The notes under the pieces were generated by a model that searched no databases, was not told the DNA's origin, and saw nothing but the letters and a program-made list of their open reading frames with translations. DNA of 62,075 nt from JAZDOK01 sp043798715 (GTDB lineage Bacteria > Vulcanimicrobiota > JAZDOK01): positions 1 through 62,075 of the forward strand of contig JAZDOK010000018.1 of the NCBI GenBank assembly GCA_043798715.1, written 5' to 3'. Positions 1-9,232 of this stretch are shown piece after piece. A program made the translations under genes and the position numbers. How positions within the stretch are numbered: the stretch's first letter is position 1; each line of letters starts with the position of its first letter.

Positions 1-415
1 CCATGGAGACCCGCTTCTTTCTCAACGGGACGAGGCTGACGAGGGCCTTGAGCCTTATGGTGTAGATGCCGTCCTTCCGACCCTCGTCCAGAATTTCGTT
101 GCAGAGAGCAAACCCTTCGGAATTGGCGTAGATCTCGTCCTTGAGGACCCGGGAGTTTTTCACAATGGTCTGGGACTTTATCATGACTCCCAGAATCCTC
201 TCGATCGCCGTGCGGAGGGCATCGTGCGTGGCCCGCTCCCTGGCCCTTCCAATGTCGTTGTCGGTTATCGCCGCCTGGCCGGTTGCCTCCACCAGGCGGG
301 CGATATTTGGTCTGCCATCCTCAGCCTCGCCGCTGTCTTCATCCAGGGCTGAGACAGGAACTGAAAACAGTAGAATCAAGAGGAAGAGAAAAACCGGCAG
401 GTATTTTTTCAGCAT
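1..415 (-). CDS. Exported protein with FlgT-N-like domain (3' end outside window)
   Basis: Reading frame that runs off the left edge; 138 codons are visible from the ATG at 415. The first 24 residues are a signal peptide (MLKKYLPVFLFLLILLFSV) ending near VSA-LD. The rest begins VEATGQAAI and continues through RERATHDALRTAIERILGV and a K-D-E-I-Y-A-N-S-E-G-F segment. This is the pattern of the FlgT N-terminal / LPP20-like domain of periplasmic and outer-membrane-associated proteins. In Vibrio, FlgT is a flagellar H-ring protein, but the domain also occurs outside flagellar systems and no flagellar gene is visible here. It lies 12 nt after the lipoprotein gene 428-2212 on the same strand, so the two are probably one transcript. 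The domain call is inferred from pattern. Confidence 0.7.
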   Translation of the reverse strand, partial: MLKKYLPVFLFLLILLFSVPVSALDEDSGEAEDGRPNIARLVEATGQAAITDNDIGRARERATHDALRTAIERILGVMIKSQTIVKNSRVLKDEIYANSEGFALCNEILDEGRKDGIYTIRLKALVSLVPLRKKRVSM

Positions 416-427
416 ATTATCACCTGT

Positions 428-2212
428 TCATGGCCTGGGCAGAAGGACTTCGGATTTTATTTTCTCCCGGAATTGCCTGACGAGCTCGTCTCTGACTCTG
501 GAGAGATATTCCGGGGGCACGTGGTTTTCCCGCACCGGCGTCTCCAGGCCCGGGGGAGACGAATCCTCACCGCTTGTGAACTCAATTTTGCTTTTGAAAA
601 CCAAATCATCCTTGATGTCCGTATAAAAATTCCGGCTCCAGATTGTGACCCCGTCCCTGACAAAGGCACAGGTCAGACCGATATGAATGGAGGGAGTCTG
701 GATGAGCTTGCAGTCCCAATCAATCCTGCGCCGGCGGCGCTGGTCCTCGTAATCCTTTTTGGCGCGGTCTTTCCTGTGCTGCCAATTGCGATGCTCTCTT
801 TCATAGGAGGGATACTCATCCTTTTTCCAATGGTCATGCGCTCTTCTGAAATCTTCATCCGTACCGTATTTGGCCCTGGCGTTGAAAATACCCTCCCAAT
901 CATTACGGCGAGGCTCAGGGGGGGGCATGGGCTCGCCGTCGGTGAATTCAAAATCCCCAATCCCGGGAGTCAGCCTGTCAATGGTCCACCTGTAGTCCGT
1001 TTGAGCCGAGTAGCCGGTAATCTGCCCGAAAAAGAAGGAATCGCCGCTGGCCTTTGTCTGCAGTTCAACCAGTTTCCCGGGATCCGCCCGGTTCATGAAG
1101 ACATCCAGCATCAGCTTCCTGGCATATTCATCCCGGAAAAAAGCATTTACGGTGAGAAAATACTCCTGGAGTTCCGGGCTGAAGCCGTTGGAGAGTTCTG
1201 AGACAAAACCTTCGGAGATTTCCGGGGTTTTCCCGCTGTCAAAGATGACGGTGATGATCTTCTTCCATTTCCTGAGATCGGGCACATCTCCGGCATATTT
1301 TTCGACTTTCCCCCGGGTGAATCTTGCGGCCAGGTTCTTCAGACAGTCAGAGTTGGGCGCCAATAAGGCAATCAACGACTTTCCGGCGCCCTTGTCCTCC
1401 TGCATGACCAGCTGAGTGGTTTCCCTGCTTTTCCAGATATCCTCCGGCAGATGCGAAAGCAAATCTTTGGGAAGAAAATTCTTGGGAAGGCGCAAATCGT
1501 TGTTGATTATGTATATTTCCTCCTGGTCTTCAATCTGGTCCTTGAGATTGGAATATTCCTCGATATCGCAAACTTCATAATCCATGTCCGGCGAATCCTT
1601 GAAAAAAACAGGGAGAGCCGTTCTATCGTTAGTAAACACCACGGCCAGTGAAGTTTCTCTCAGATAAAAATCGGGGTCCTTAACGGTCTTTATTTCCCGG
1701 TCTTTCAGGCGATTCCAAAGATTCGCGACTTCTTCCCTTAGAAACTTCTGGCGGGGACTGCTGATGAGAATATCGAAATACTTCAGGCGCTTGTCCGCCC
1801 GGGGCCTTTGTCTCCAGGAAACCAGCACCTGGTTTTCCCCGCAAGGGATTGACGGCATCCCGGCCTCAAGGTCCGGGGAGACATCACCGGCCTCAAGCTT
1901 GCTCCGGTCGATCAGATAAATTACATTGGCCTTGTCAAACGATCCCGAATGGCCGGCCGCGCCTTCGATTGGAACATGTTTGAAAAGGGTGAAATCGGAA
2001 CCCCAGGGACAGACATCGGTGATAATGGTGGGCTCCTCAGTGGTCACCACGTAGGTGGGACATCCGCTGAAGCAGTTTTGAAACACTGGAGGCTGTTCCG
2101 GCTGGTTGCATCCTGACAAGGCCAGAACCGCGAACAGGAAGCACCACAGGGCAAACTTTTTCACGCGCTTCTCTCTTGTTATCCTGTCTTTCGCCGGCGG
2201 ATTGATTTTCAT
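428..2212 (-). CDS. Lipoprotein of unknown function, possible CsgG/LpoB-like C-terminus
   Basis: 594-residue protein with a type II signal peptide: hydrophobic FALWCFLFAVLAL followed by lipobox LSGC (lipidated Cys about residue 35). A GTG at residue 17, beginning VKKFALW, gives a more typical signal length and may be the true start. Residues about 200-330 alternate short hydrophobic strands with charged loops and match nothing I recognise. A charged, arginine-rich stretch (about 460-510) precedes a C-terminal part with IGLTCAFVRDGVTIWSRNF and a terminal helix. That part resembles the 'GxvxW' strand of CsgG/LpoB/TolB-N-type periplasmic domains. The downstream FlgT-N-like gene supports a joint envelope role. 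The function is unknown and the C-terminal assignment is tentative. Confidence 0.65.
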   Translation of the reverse strand: MKINPPAKDRITREKRVKKFALWCFLFAVLALSGCNQPEQPPVFQNCFSGCPTYVVTTEEPTIITDVCPWGSDFTLFKHVPIEGAAGHSGSFDKANVIYLIDRSKLEAGDVSPDLEAGMPSIPCGENQVLVSWRQRPRADKRLKYFDILISSPRQKFLREEVANLWNRLKDREIKTVKDPDFYLRETSLAVVFTNDRTALPVFFKDSPDMDYEVCDIEEYSNLKDQIEDQEEIYIINNDLRLPKNFLPKDLLSHLPEDIWKSRETTQLVMQEDKGAGKSLIALLAPNSDCLKNLAARFTRGKVEKYAGDVPDLRKWKKIITVIFDSGKTPEISEGFVSELSNGFSPELQEYFLTVNAFFRDEYARKLMLDVFMNRADPGKLVELQTKASGDSFFFGQITGYSAQTDYRWTIDRLTPGIGDFEFTDGEPMPPPEPRRNDWEGIFNARAKYGTDEDFRRAHDHWKKDEYPSYEREHRNWQHRKDRAKKDYEDQRRRRRIDWDCKLIQTPSIHIGLTCAFVRDGVTIWSRNFYTDIKDDLVFKSKIEFTSGEDSSPPGLETPVRENHVPPEYLSRVRDELVRQFREKIKSEVLLPRP

Positions 2213-2304
2213 GTTTTGCCTGCTTCTATAACCTTATCCATATTCCTTCCTGCACCGGGACTGGCTGCCATTGTTGATAAAGTGGGCCCCACCCACGGAT
2301 TTGA

Positions 2305-2333
2305 TTGACTTAAAGTGCCGATTGTGGTATTTA
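2305..2333 (+). promoter_or_regulatory. Sigma-70-like promoter of cysS-rlmB
   Basis: TTGACT at 2305-2310 and TATTTA at 2328-2333 are separated by 17 nt, about 30 nt before the cysS start at 2362. Recognised by consensus only; the transcription start is not known. Confidence 0.5.
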
Positions 2334-2361
2334 TTTCTTAGACACCGCAGAGGAGGAAATG

Positions 2362-3816
2362 ATGGATTTATCTTTTTTCAATACCTTGAGTCGCCGGAAG
2401 GAGGAATTCAAGAGCGTACGTCCCGGCGAAGTCCGGATGTACACCTGCGGCCCTACCGTCTATGACTTCCCCCACGTCGGGAACTTCCGGGCCTACGCCT
2501 TCGAAGACCTCCTGAGGAGGCACTTGAAATACAAGGGATACCGGGTCGTCCAGGTCATGAACATCACCGACGTGGAGGACAAGATCATCCGCTCCTCGCG
2601 CCGCGAAGGTCTCTCCATACCGGAATTCACGAAGAAGTATATCGAGGCCTTTTTTAACGACCTGGAGATTCTCAATATCGAAAAAGCGGAAGTTTACCCC
2701 AGGGCCACGGAGCACATACCGGAAATGCTCGCCCTCATTGAAGAGCTCCGAAAATGCGATCTTGCTTATAAAAGCGAAGATGGCTCCACCTACTTCAGCG
2801 TGGCCGCCTTCCCGAGATACGGACAACTCGCCGGAATCCGCGTGGATCACCTCATCGCCGGAGCGCGGGTAAGCCAGGACGAGTACGAGAAGGAGCACGC
2901 CACGGATTTCGCCCTCTGGAAGGCCTGGGATGAGGACGACGGGGAGGTGTTCTGGGAATCCGAACTGGGCAGGGGGCGGCCCGGCTGGCACATCGAGTGC
3001 TCCGCCATGTCCTTAAAACACCTCTCGCGGGCCTTCGAAAGCGGCCGCTTCGAGCCGGAAAAATTCATGACCCTCGACATCCACACCGGCGGAGTGGACA
3101 ACATCTTTCCACACCACGAGAACGAGATCGCCCAGTCCGAGGGGGCCACCGGAAAAAAGTTTGTGAATTACTGGCTCCACTGCGAGCACCTGCTGATGAA
3201 CGGCGAGAAGATGTCCAAGTCCCTCGGCAACATCGTCACGCTCCGGACTCTGGAGGCGGAGGGAATCTCACCGATGGCTCTCCGTTACTTTTACATCTCC
3301 AACCACTACCGCTCCAAACTCAACTATACGAAAGAGACGATTGAGTCGGCCAGGAACACCCTGGACGGTCTCCTGGACTTCATGCGGCGCCTTCGTGACC
3401 TTCCTGAAAAGCCGGACGAAAAGTCGTTGGAAGAAACACTCGGAAAGGCCCGCCATGAATTTACGGCGGCGATGGACGACGACCTCAACAGCCCCCAGGC
3501 CCTGGCCGCCCTCTTTGGAATGGTGCGGGAAGTCAACCTCCGCATGGCCGATGGCGGCATCGGGAAAAGCGGTGGAAGAAAAGTTCTTGATTTCCTCCTC
3601 GACCTGGATCGGGTACTCGGCCTCCAACTTGAAAAAGCGATCTGCGAAGAAGAGTTGCCGTCCGATCTTACGGCCCTAATCGAGGAGAGGCAGCTGGCGC
3701 GGAGGGAGAAAAACTGGAAGCGCTCCGATGAAATCCGCGACCTCCTCAAGGCCCGCGGAATTCTCCTGGAGGATACTCCCGGCGGAATCAGGTGGAAACA
3801 GCTATGTCAGAAATAA
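2362..3816 (+). CDS. cysS: Cysteinyl-tRNA synthetase
   Basis: Class I aminoacyl-tRNA synthetase that charges tRNA-Cys in the cytoplasm. The HIGH-type motif is in PTVYDFPHVGN near residue 30. Zinc-site residues include C in MYTCGPT, C in WHIECS and the HHENE segment. The ATP-binding KMSKS motif is GEKMSKSLGN near residue 275. Length (484 aa) fits the family. Two in-frame ATGs are adjacent (2359 and 2362). AGGAGG at 2351-2356 lies only 2 nt before the first and 5 nt before the second, so 2362 is preferred. It overlaps rlmB by 13 nt, indicating translational coupling. Confidence 0.97.
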   Translation: MDLSFFNTLSRRKEEFKSVRPGEVRMYTCGPTVYDFPHVGNFRAYAFEDLLRRHLKYKGYRVVQVMNITDVEDKIIRSSRREGLSIPEFTKKYIEAFFNDLEILNIEKAEVYPRATEHIPEMLALIEELRKCDLAYKSEDGSTYFSVAAFPRYGQLAGIRVDHLIAGARVSQDEYEKEHATDFALWKAWDEDDGEVFWESELGRGRPGWHIECSAMSLKHLSRAFESGRFEPEKFMTLDIHTGGVDNIFPHHENEIAQSEGATGKKFVNYWLHCEHLLMNGEKMSKSLGNIVTLRTLEAEGISPMALRYFYISNHYRSKLNYTKETIESARNTLDGLLDFMRRLRDLPEKPDEKSLEETLGKARHEFTAAMDDDLNSPQALAALFGMVREVNLRMADGGIGKSGGRKVLDFLLDLDRVLGLQLEKAICEEELPSDLTALIEERQLARREKNWKRSDEIRDLLKARGILLEDTPGGIRWKQLCQK

Positions 3817-4541
3817 TCTACGGAAGAAAGCCTGTCCTGGAAGCGCTCAAGAACCAATCTCCACTGGAGAAACTGTACCTGTTGGAATCCGGCGAGGGGG
3901 GCCTCAGGCCGATAGAGGCTCTGGCGCGCGAAAACCGGGTGCCATTCAGCCGCGTTCCGGGGGATAAACTCTCTCAGCTCGCCGGAACTTCGCACCATCA
4001 GGGAGTCGTGGCCGTTCTTTCGGCCAGGGAATATGCCGACCTGGAAGAAATCCTGGCCGGAGCCGCAAAATCCCCGGACCCGCCCTTTTTGCTCGCCCTG
4101 GAGGAAGTGCAGGACCCCCACAACCTGGGTTCCCTCATCAGAACCGCCGAGGCGGCCGGCATCCACGGAATTCTCATCCCAAAAAGACATGCGGTGGGTC
4201 TTACGGGGGCCGTGAGCAAGGTGGCGGCAGGCGCCCTGGAATATATGCCGGTGGCGCGGGTTTCCAATATCGGCTATGCTCTTAAGGAACTAAAAAATCA
4301 GGGCTTCTGGATCGTCGGCGCCGATGGAAATGCTGAAAAGAATTATACTAAAACCGATCTCACCGGCCCGGTAGCTCTAGTCCTGGGCGGAGAAGACCGG
4401 GGCTTGAGCCTCCCGGTCCGCAAGGAGTGCGACCTCCTGGTGCGCATCCCGATGAAAGGCCGGATAAACTCCCTCAACGTGGGAGTCGCCGGCGGCGTCT
4501 TAATCTTTGAAATTATGCGCCAGAGAAAAGTCAAAGGCTGA
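3804..4541 (+). CDS. rlmB: 23S rRNA (guanosine-2'-O)-methyltransferase, TrmH/SpoU family
   Basis: SpoU/TrmH-fold S-adenosylmethionine-dependent 2'-O-ribose methyltransferase, most like RlmB, which modifies G2251 in the 23S peptidyl-transferase P loop. An N-terminal substrate-binding domain (IYGRKPVLEAL, SHHQGVVA) precedes the knotted catalytic domain. Its three motifs are EVQDPHNLGSLIRTAE, LVLGGEDRGLS and MKGRINSLNVGVAGG. The ATG at 3804 has GGTGG about 8 nt upstream; an in-frame GTG at 3792 is less likely. It starts inside the 3' end of cysS, so the pair is coupled. RlmB versus another SpoU paralogue cannot be separated by motif alone. Confidence 0.9.
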   Translation: MSEIIYGRKPVLEALKNQSPLEKLYLLESGEGGLRPIEALARENRVPFSRVPGDKLSQLAGTSHHQGVVAVLSAREYADLEEILAGAAKSPDPPFLLALEEVQDPHNLGSLIRTAEAAGIHGILIPKRHAVGLTGAVSKVAAGALEYMPVARVSNIGYALKELKNQGFWIVGADGNAEKNYTKTDLTGPVALVLGGEDRGLSLPVRKECDLLVRIPMKGRINSLNVGVAGGVLIFEIMRQRKVKG

Positions 4542-4547
4542 CTTTTC
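4525..4547. terminator. Possible weak hairpin between convergent rlmB and marC-like gene
   Basis: GAAAAGTCA (4525-4533) and TGACTTTTC (4539-4547) form a perfect 9-bp stem with a 5-nt loop around the rlmB stop codon. The next gene is convergent. It is AT-rich and lacks a clear U tract, so termination is only a possibility. Confidence 0.3.
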
Positions 4548-4558
4548 GGTCCATTAAA

Positions 4559-5149
4559 TCAGCTTTTCATGAAGATTTTGAATCCCGTCATGAACATCTG
4601 GACGGCCATGGCGGTCAGAGCCAGGCCCATGAGGCGCTGGCAGGCCTCCATGCCCCTTACCCCGAGAACCCTTGAAAAGGCATTGCTGAGATAGAGGATT
4701 AGGGTGGAGGCGGCCCAGGCACACACCAGCGCCGCCAGGCACTCAAAGAGGTTGTCGGCGCGCTGGGCCGTAAGCATCACCATTCCCAGAACGCCGGGCC
4801 CGGCGATGAGCGGAATGGCCAGCGGCACCAATAGAGGCTCTTTCTCCACGTCAGTCTCCCCAAGAAAACTCTCCTTGCTCGGAAAACTCATGTGCAGGCC
4901 TATCAGAAAGATCACAACGCCGCCCGTCATGGAGAGGGCGTTCTGGCCCACGCCCATCACCCGGAGAATCACCGGCCCGAAGAAGAGAAAAACAGTCATG
5001 ACCGCCAGCGCAAACAGACTCTCCCTGAGGATTATCTGCCTCTGCCTCGTCACGTCATATCTTTTGAGCATGGCCACGACGATAGGGACATTCCCTACTG
5101 GATCCAATACCAGGAAAACAGGCACCATGACGGCCCAGATGGAATTCAT
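4559..5149 (-). CDS. MarC family integral membrane protein
   Basis: 196 residues with about six transmembrane segments. Family landmarks are LDPVGNVPIVVAML near the N-terminus, TGGVVIFLIGLHM, and PLAIPLIAGPGVLGMVM in the middle. MarC/UPF0056 proteins are inner-membrane proteins of unresolved function; the link to multiple antibiotic resistance suggested by the name has not held up. The open frame extends to 5266, but the upstream 39 residues are non-hydrophobic and overlap the helicase gene. The Met at 5149 (MNSIWAVMVPVFL) is therefore taken as the start. It lies 7 nt after the helicase stop on the same strand. Confidence 0.85.
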   Translation of the reverse strand: MNSIWAVMVPVFLVLDPVGNVPIVVAMLKRYDVTRQRQIILRESLFALAVMTVFLFFGPVILRVMGVGQNALSMTGGVVIFLIGLHMSFPSKESFLGETDVEKEPLLVPLAIPLIAGPGVLGMVMLTAQRADNLFECLAALVCAWAASTLILYLSNAFSRVLGVRGMEACQRLMGLALTAMAVQMFMTGFKIFMKS

Positions 5150-5156
5150 AAGACCC

Positions 5157-6551
5157 TCAGCGGTTGAGAGCGATGGCCCCGCGCGGATGCCAGCTCGTCC
5201 CATGCATCCGGCGGCTATTTCCTGAAGGAGGCGGGGGACCGGCCGGCGGAGCGGCCGCGGAACCATGCATCGCCACTCTGGTTACAGAGGACGGTTTTTT
5301 TTCAGGCTTTGGAGCGACTTTAGGCCTGGCGGAGGAAGTTCTTGCGCCTGTCGAGGGGCGCCGCCCCTGACTCTCCCTGGGACGCCGCACAAATTCATCT
5401 CTGCTGCGCGCAGGGGCGGGCGTATTGTAGTTGAAACCCTCGATATTCCGCCGCTCCAGCTTCGCGCCAATTACTCGCTCGATGTCAGAGACGATGGAGT
5501 AATCCTCCCTGGCGACCAGGGTGAAGGCATCGCCTGTCTTGGCGGCGCGCCCGGTGCGCCCGATGCGGTGGGTGTAGGCGTCGGCCGTGTCCGGGATGTC
5601 GTAGTTGATGACATGAGAGATCCGCGTGACATCGAGACCGCGGGCCGCGATGTCGGTCGCGACCAGAATCTGGTAGATGCCGTCCCGAAATCCGTCCAGC
5701 GCTTCCTGCCGCCGGTTCTGGGAAAGGTTGCCCTGAAGGCAGGCCACCCGGTAGCGGGCCCGTTCCAGTTGCTCGGCCAGGCGCTTGGCCCGATGCTTGG
5801 TGCGCGTGAAAACGAGCACCGATTCGGTGTCGGTCCGGCGCAGGAGCTCCATGAGGAGGGGGGTCTTAAGATGCTGCTCCACGGGAAAGAGAGCATGGGT
5901 TACCGTGGCTATCGGCATCAGGTGGTCTATTTGCACCGTCACCGGGTTCAGCAGAATCTCCCGGGCCAGTTTTTCAATGTCATCCGGCATGGTCGCAGAG
6001 AAGAGGAGCGTCTGGCGCGGCTGAGGCAGGTGCATGAGTATTTTTCGCACATCCGGCAGAAATCCCATGTCGAACATCCGGTCAGCCTCGTCGAGGACGA
6101 GCACCTCGACTTCCGCGAGATTTAGAGTGCATTGCCAGATATGATCCAAAAGACGCCCCGGACAGGCCACAACAATATCGACGCCGTCCCGGAGCTTTTT
6201 AATCTGTGGATTCAGTGGAACGCCGCCGTAGATGGCGACACTGCGCACGCCGGTCTTCTGGCCCAGGGCGCCGATGGCCTGGTGGGTCTGTTCCGCCAGT
6301 TCCCGCGTCGGAGCGACTATCAGAACGCGCAGATGGCCCAGCGGCTTCTGCATGAGACGCTGGAGGATAGGCAGGACGAAGGCGGCTGTCTTGCCGGTGC
6401 CGGTCTGGGCCAGGCCCATGACGTCCCGCCCCTTGAGAATAGGAGGGATGGCCTCCTTCTGGATCGGCGTCGGCGTCGAGTAGCCAAGGGCCCTCACGCC
6501 GGCCTCAATACGTGGATGGAGATGAAAAGAATCGAAACTCACTTTTAACAT
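5157..6551 (-). CDS. DEAD-box RNA helicase, RhlE-like
   Basis: ATP-dependent RNA helicase with a complete motif set: Q motif (PTPIQKEAIPPIL), I AQTGTGKT, Ia PTRELAEQ, II DEAD, III SAT, IV VLVFTRTK, V ARGLDVT, VI HRIGRTGRA. The C-terminal ~90 residues are rich in Arg, Pro and Ser and low in complexity, as in RhlE-type helicases that use a basic tail to hold RNA; substrates are probably structured mRNA or rRNA. The frame opens at 6671, but the Met at 6551 (MLKVSFDSFHLHPRI) has AAGGAAG just upstream and matches the usual family start, giving 464 aa. RhlE, CsdA-like and other DEAD paralogues cannot be separated here. Confidence 0.93.
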   Translation of the reverse strand: MLKVSFDSFHLHPRIEAGVRALGYSTPTPIQKEAIPPILKGRDVMGLAQTGTGKTAAFVLPILQRLMQKPLGHLRVLIVAPTRELAEQTHQAIGALGQKTGVRSVAIYGGVPLNPQIKKLRDGVDIVVACPGRLLDHIWQCTLNLAEVEVLVLDEADRMFDMGFLPDVRKILMHLPQPRQTLLFSATMPDDIEKLAREILLNPVTVQIDHLMPIATVTHALFPVEQHLKTPLLMELLRRTDTESVLVFTRTKHRAKRLAEQLERARYRVACLQGNLSQNRRQEALDGFRDGIYQILVATDIAARGLDVTRISHVINYDIPDTADAYTHRIGRTGRAAKTGDAFTLVAREDYSIVSDIERVIGAKLERRNIEGFNYNTPAPARSRDEFVRRPRESQGRRPSTGARTSSARPKVAPKPEKKPSSVTRVAMHGSAAAPPAGPPPPSGNSRRMHGTSWHPRGAIALNR

Positions 6552-6846
6552 TCTTCCTTTACTTATTATTGAATTGTTCGAAACGGAACAAACTTCAGGT
6601 AATACAAGGGACGCAAGCATGAAGGGGTCTGCAAAAAAGAGGCGGAGCGGGGGTTCGGATCCTGTCTGCAACCTGTTTATGACGCGACTCTGTTAGGTCT
6701 TCCTTCTTTCCTGAATGGGCATCGCAATATTCGACAACTCGTTTTTAGGGGCACTATGACCCTCACGCATTCTAGCACCTGGGAGAGTGCCTGTCAAGGC
6801 TTAAAATGAGACGTGTCATTCTGAATCAGGATGAACTCCTCTTTTG
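6552..6846. other. 295-nt noncoding stretch before the helicase gene
   Basis: No convincing open frame or RNA gene. On the helicase side there is a 6-bp inverted repeat with a 6-nt spacer, TTGTTC (6574-6579) and GAACAA (6586-6591), just upstream of the RBS. It could be a leader hairpin or operator. An imperfect palindrome ATGAGACGTGTCAT lies at 6806-6819. Nothing else is recognisable. Confidence 0.4.
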
Positions 6847-9078
6847 CTACTTGACCCGGCCCTTTAAAGGAAGGGGAACCGGGACGAAGGTTCCTCCGTC
6901 TTTCCTCTTGAAAGCAACGCCATAAGCATCATATTTCATCACATTTTTAAACTCGACGGGGTTGAGATCGGTGTAGAAAGTAATCTTTCCGACGGAAGTA
7001 GGCGTCAGATAGACATAGATATCCCTGGTTCCATCACACTCGACCAGAATGCCTTTTTGTGGCACGTTAATGGGCTCTCCGGCGAACCAGAAGACACCGC
7101 GAACCACCACCTCGCGTGACCCGTAAGGGACCAAATCCCCGTAGGTCTGATGGCTGAACTTCATGGCGGGTGCCGTAAAGAAATATAACTGCCCCTGTTT
7201 CTTCATGCGGAGGGCAGGCTGTCCCGCATCCGTCTTATCGATCATCAATTTGGAAAGGCCCGGCGGCAAAAAAGCACGTTTAGGAGCGGAGACAGACGGC
7301 AATTGCCTTTCGGTGGCAGCCGGAAAGCTGATGGAACCAGAACGATTACCGGCTTTCAAGATATCATTAAGCCAGGAAAAACGAGGTTCCATTTTCATGA
7401 GGAACTGCCAGTCTTTCTCCGCCATGAGATAGTCTTCCCTGGAAAAGAAAATCCACCCCCGGTAGAGGTAGGGAAAAACCTGATCCCCCTGTATTCTAAT
7501 CGACTCGTTGAAGTAATGTTCTGCCAGGTCCGTTTTCCCCTTGCGCCTGAGTGTTTCCCCAATAATCAAGAGAATTCGCGGCCATTTTTTATCAAGTTCA
7601 GGTGGAATCTGATTTTTCCCGTTCCATCCCAACATCTCAAAGGCGAGTTTCTTGGAGAGAATGTCCTGTTCGGCAAGGGAGGGTTGAGCGTCAAAAGCCT
7701 TGCCTATGTAGTAAATGTAGCATTCCGAGTAGTCCTGAAAAGGACCTTGAAGAAGATTGAAATGTCCTACCTGGAAGGTTTGATTGGATGTTTCGCCGGG
7801 TGGTTCAGCGATGATTGGTTTCCGGGGGGCATCCGCGACGGTTTTCCACTCGCTGAGGGGAGCGAGGATTTCACCGGCATGCGTCCGGTTGAAATTTTTG
7901 ATCGAATTCAAGGTTTCCTGAAAAACCCAGGGATTGAGTGAAAAAGTCCAGTGACAGATGTCCGTGAAAAAGAGATCTCCGGAATATCCCTGCGGGGCCG
8001 CCTCCGCGAATATTTTTTCAAGGTCCACGAGAGGAATGTTTTCCTGGCTCGCCACTTTGCTCGTCATTCGGTTCTTCAGGTGCGGGCAAAGCCAATTTTC
8101 GTTATCGGTCTGGGGGCTGTACAGAAGAGCCTTGAAGGCGGCTGATCTGGCCGCAGCAACGTTTCCAACCGCGAGCAGACAGCGGCTCAGGGAATAGAAG
8201 ACGTAAGGATTTTGGGAATATTCTTCCATCCGGGCCATCGTTGTGAGTGCTTTTATAGCCTCGGGGATTTTTTTTTCTTCCATGGCCCGGAGGGAAAGAA
8301 AGTATTCTTTCGAGTAAATCGGGTTAAGCGCTTCGGGAAATGCCATGGGACATTCCAGGTTGACAGGCAAGGTATAAAGGACCAGCGGAACTTTTTTTGC
8401 CTTACAGGCCCGAACCATATCCTGGAGAATTTCCCTGTGATAGGTGATAGAAGGATTCTCGCGGTGGATCACAAGATGATTATTTAAATACTTGGGAGCT
8501 ATCAGGCGATAAACCCAGGTGTTTTCGTAAAGAAACCGGCTGAATCCGTTCGGCATGACATATTCCCACCTGCGCCAGGGATTGTTGCCGATAAAGGAGA
8601 GAACGAGGTCCGGCGAGACGGTAAGAATTTCTTTCAGAATCGGTTGTATCTGAGTGATATCATACCCGTACATGCCGCAGTTGATGATTTCGAATTTTTT
8701 CCCGGGGAAAATCTTTTCGAGGAGAGCCCGGTAGACGGATTTGGATTCCCCGAAGCAGGCAGCCGTCGATTCGCCCAGGATGAAAATTCTTATTGTTCCT
8801 GGTTTCTTGAGGCACGGGAAAGTTTCCGGCTCGGCAAAGTTTCTCTGTGTAATATAGAGCCATTCACCGTTGGTTCCCCTGGCTTTTTTAAAAAAGCCGC
8901 GGTATCTGTCAAAATACCAGGAAAGACCATCTTTAGCGAGTCCCCTGCGGGGATCGCCGCGGAGACTTCTCAGGATTATTTCCATGAAGAAGCTGCCCAG
9001 AAGGAGCCCTATTAAAACGATGACGACGAAAAAAATGGTTTTTTTCACAAATAAATCCGTTGCATGAACATAATTCAA
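6847..9078 (-). CDS. Membrane-anchored SGNH-hydrolase-like protein with TPR-like repeats
   Basis: About 743 residues. One N-terminal transmembrane helix (residues about 15-35) places the bulk outside the cytoplasmic membrane. The next domain has SGNH landmarks: block I FILGESTAACFGE (nucleophile Ser in GES), a Gly block INCGMYGYD, the Asn block FIGNNPWRR, and a C-terminal D-x-C-H (FFTDICHWT) in the position of the catalytic Asp-His pair. Helical repeats of TPR type follow (IPEAIKALTTM..., LRRKGKTDLAEHYFNESIRI...). Related proteins act on acylated surface polysaccharide, but the substrate is not predictable here. The start is uncertain: a good SD (GGAGG, minus strand) lies about 35 nt upstream of the ATG used. 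Confidence 0.65.
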   Translation of the reverse strand: MNYVHATDLFVKKTIFFVVIVLIGLLLGSFFMEIILRSLRGDPRRGLAKDGLSWYFDRYRGFFKKARGTNGEWLYITQRNFAEPETFPCLKKPGTIRIFILGESTAACFGESKSVYRALLEKIFPGKKFEIINCGMYGYDITQIQPILKEILTVSPDLVLSFIGNNPWRRWEYVMPNGFSRFLYENTWVYRLIAPKYLNNHLVIHRENPSITYHREILQDMVRACKAKKVPLVLYTLPVNLECPMAFPEALNPIYSKEYFLSLRAMEEKKIPEAIKALTTMARMEEYSQNPYVFYSLSRCLLAVGNVAAARSAAFKALLYSPQTDNENWLCPHLKNRMTSKVASQENIPLVDLEKIFAEAAPQGYSGDLFFTDICHWTFSLNPWVFQETLNSIKNFNRTHAGEILAPLSEWKTVADAPRKPIIAEPPGETSNQTFQVGHFNLLQGPFQDYSECYIYYIGKAFDAQPSLAEQDILSKKLAFEMLGWNGKNQIPPELDKKWPRILLIIGETLRRKGKTDLAEHYFNESIRIQGDQVFPYLYRGWIFFSREDYLMAEKDWQFLMKMEPRFSWLNDILKAGNRSGSISFPAATERQLPSVSAPKRAFLPPGLSKLMIDKTDAGQPALRMKKQGQLYFFTAPAMKFSHQTYGDLVPYGSREVVVRGVFWFAGEPINVPQKGILVECDGTRDIYVYLTPTSVGKITFYTDLNPVEFKNVMKYDAYGVAFKRKDGGTFVPVPLPLKGRVK

Positions 9079-9232
9079 TGCACTAGTTCCATGCAGAAAT
9101 TTTTCCTCCTTCCACGCGGGAAAGACGTGCGCTGGTTTTTCCGTTTCTAATATCCGAGACTGCCGGAAAAGCCTTTATCGGGACGGCCTTCGAAATCGAG
9201 GAGATTATAATGACACTGGAGAATAGATTGGG

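Noticed and set aside
4559..5149. Multidrug resistance function for the MarC-like protein
   Set aside because: The name is historical; the family is not shown to confer resistance.
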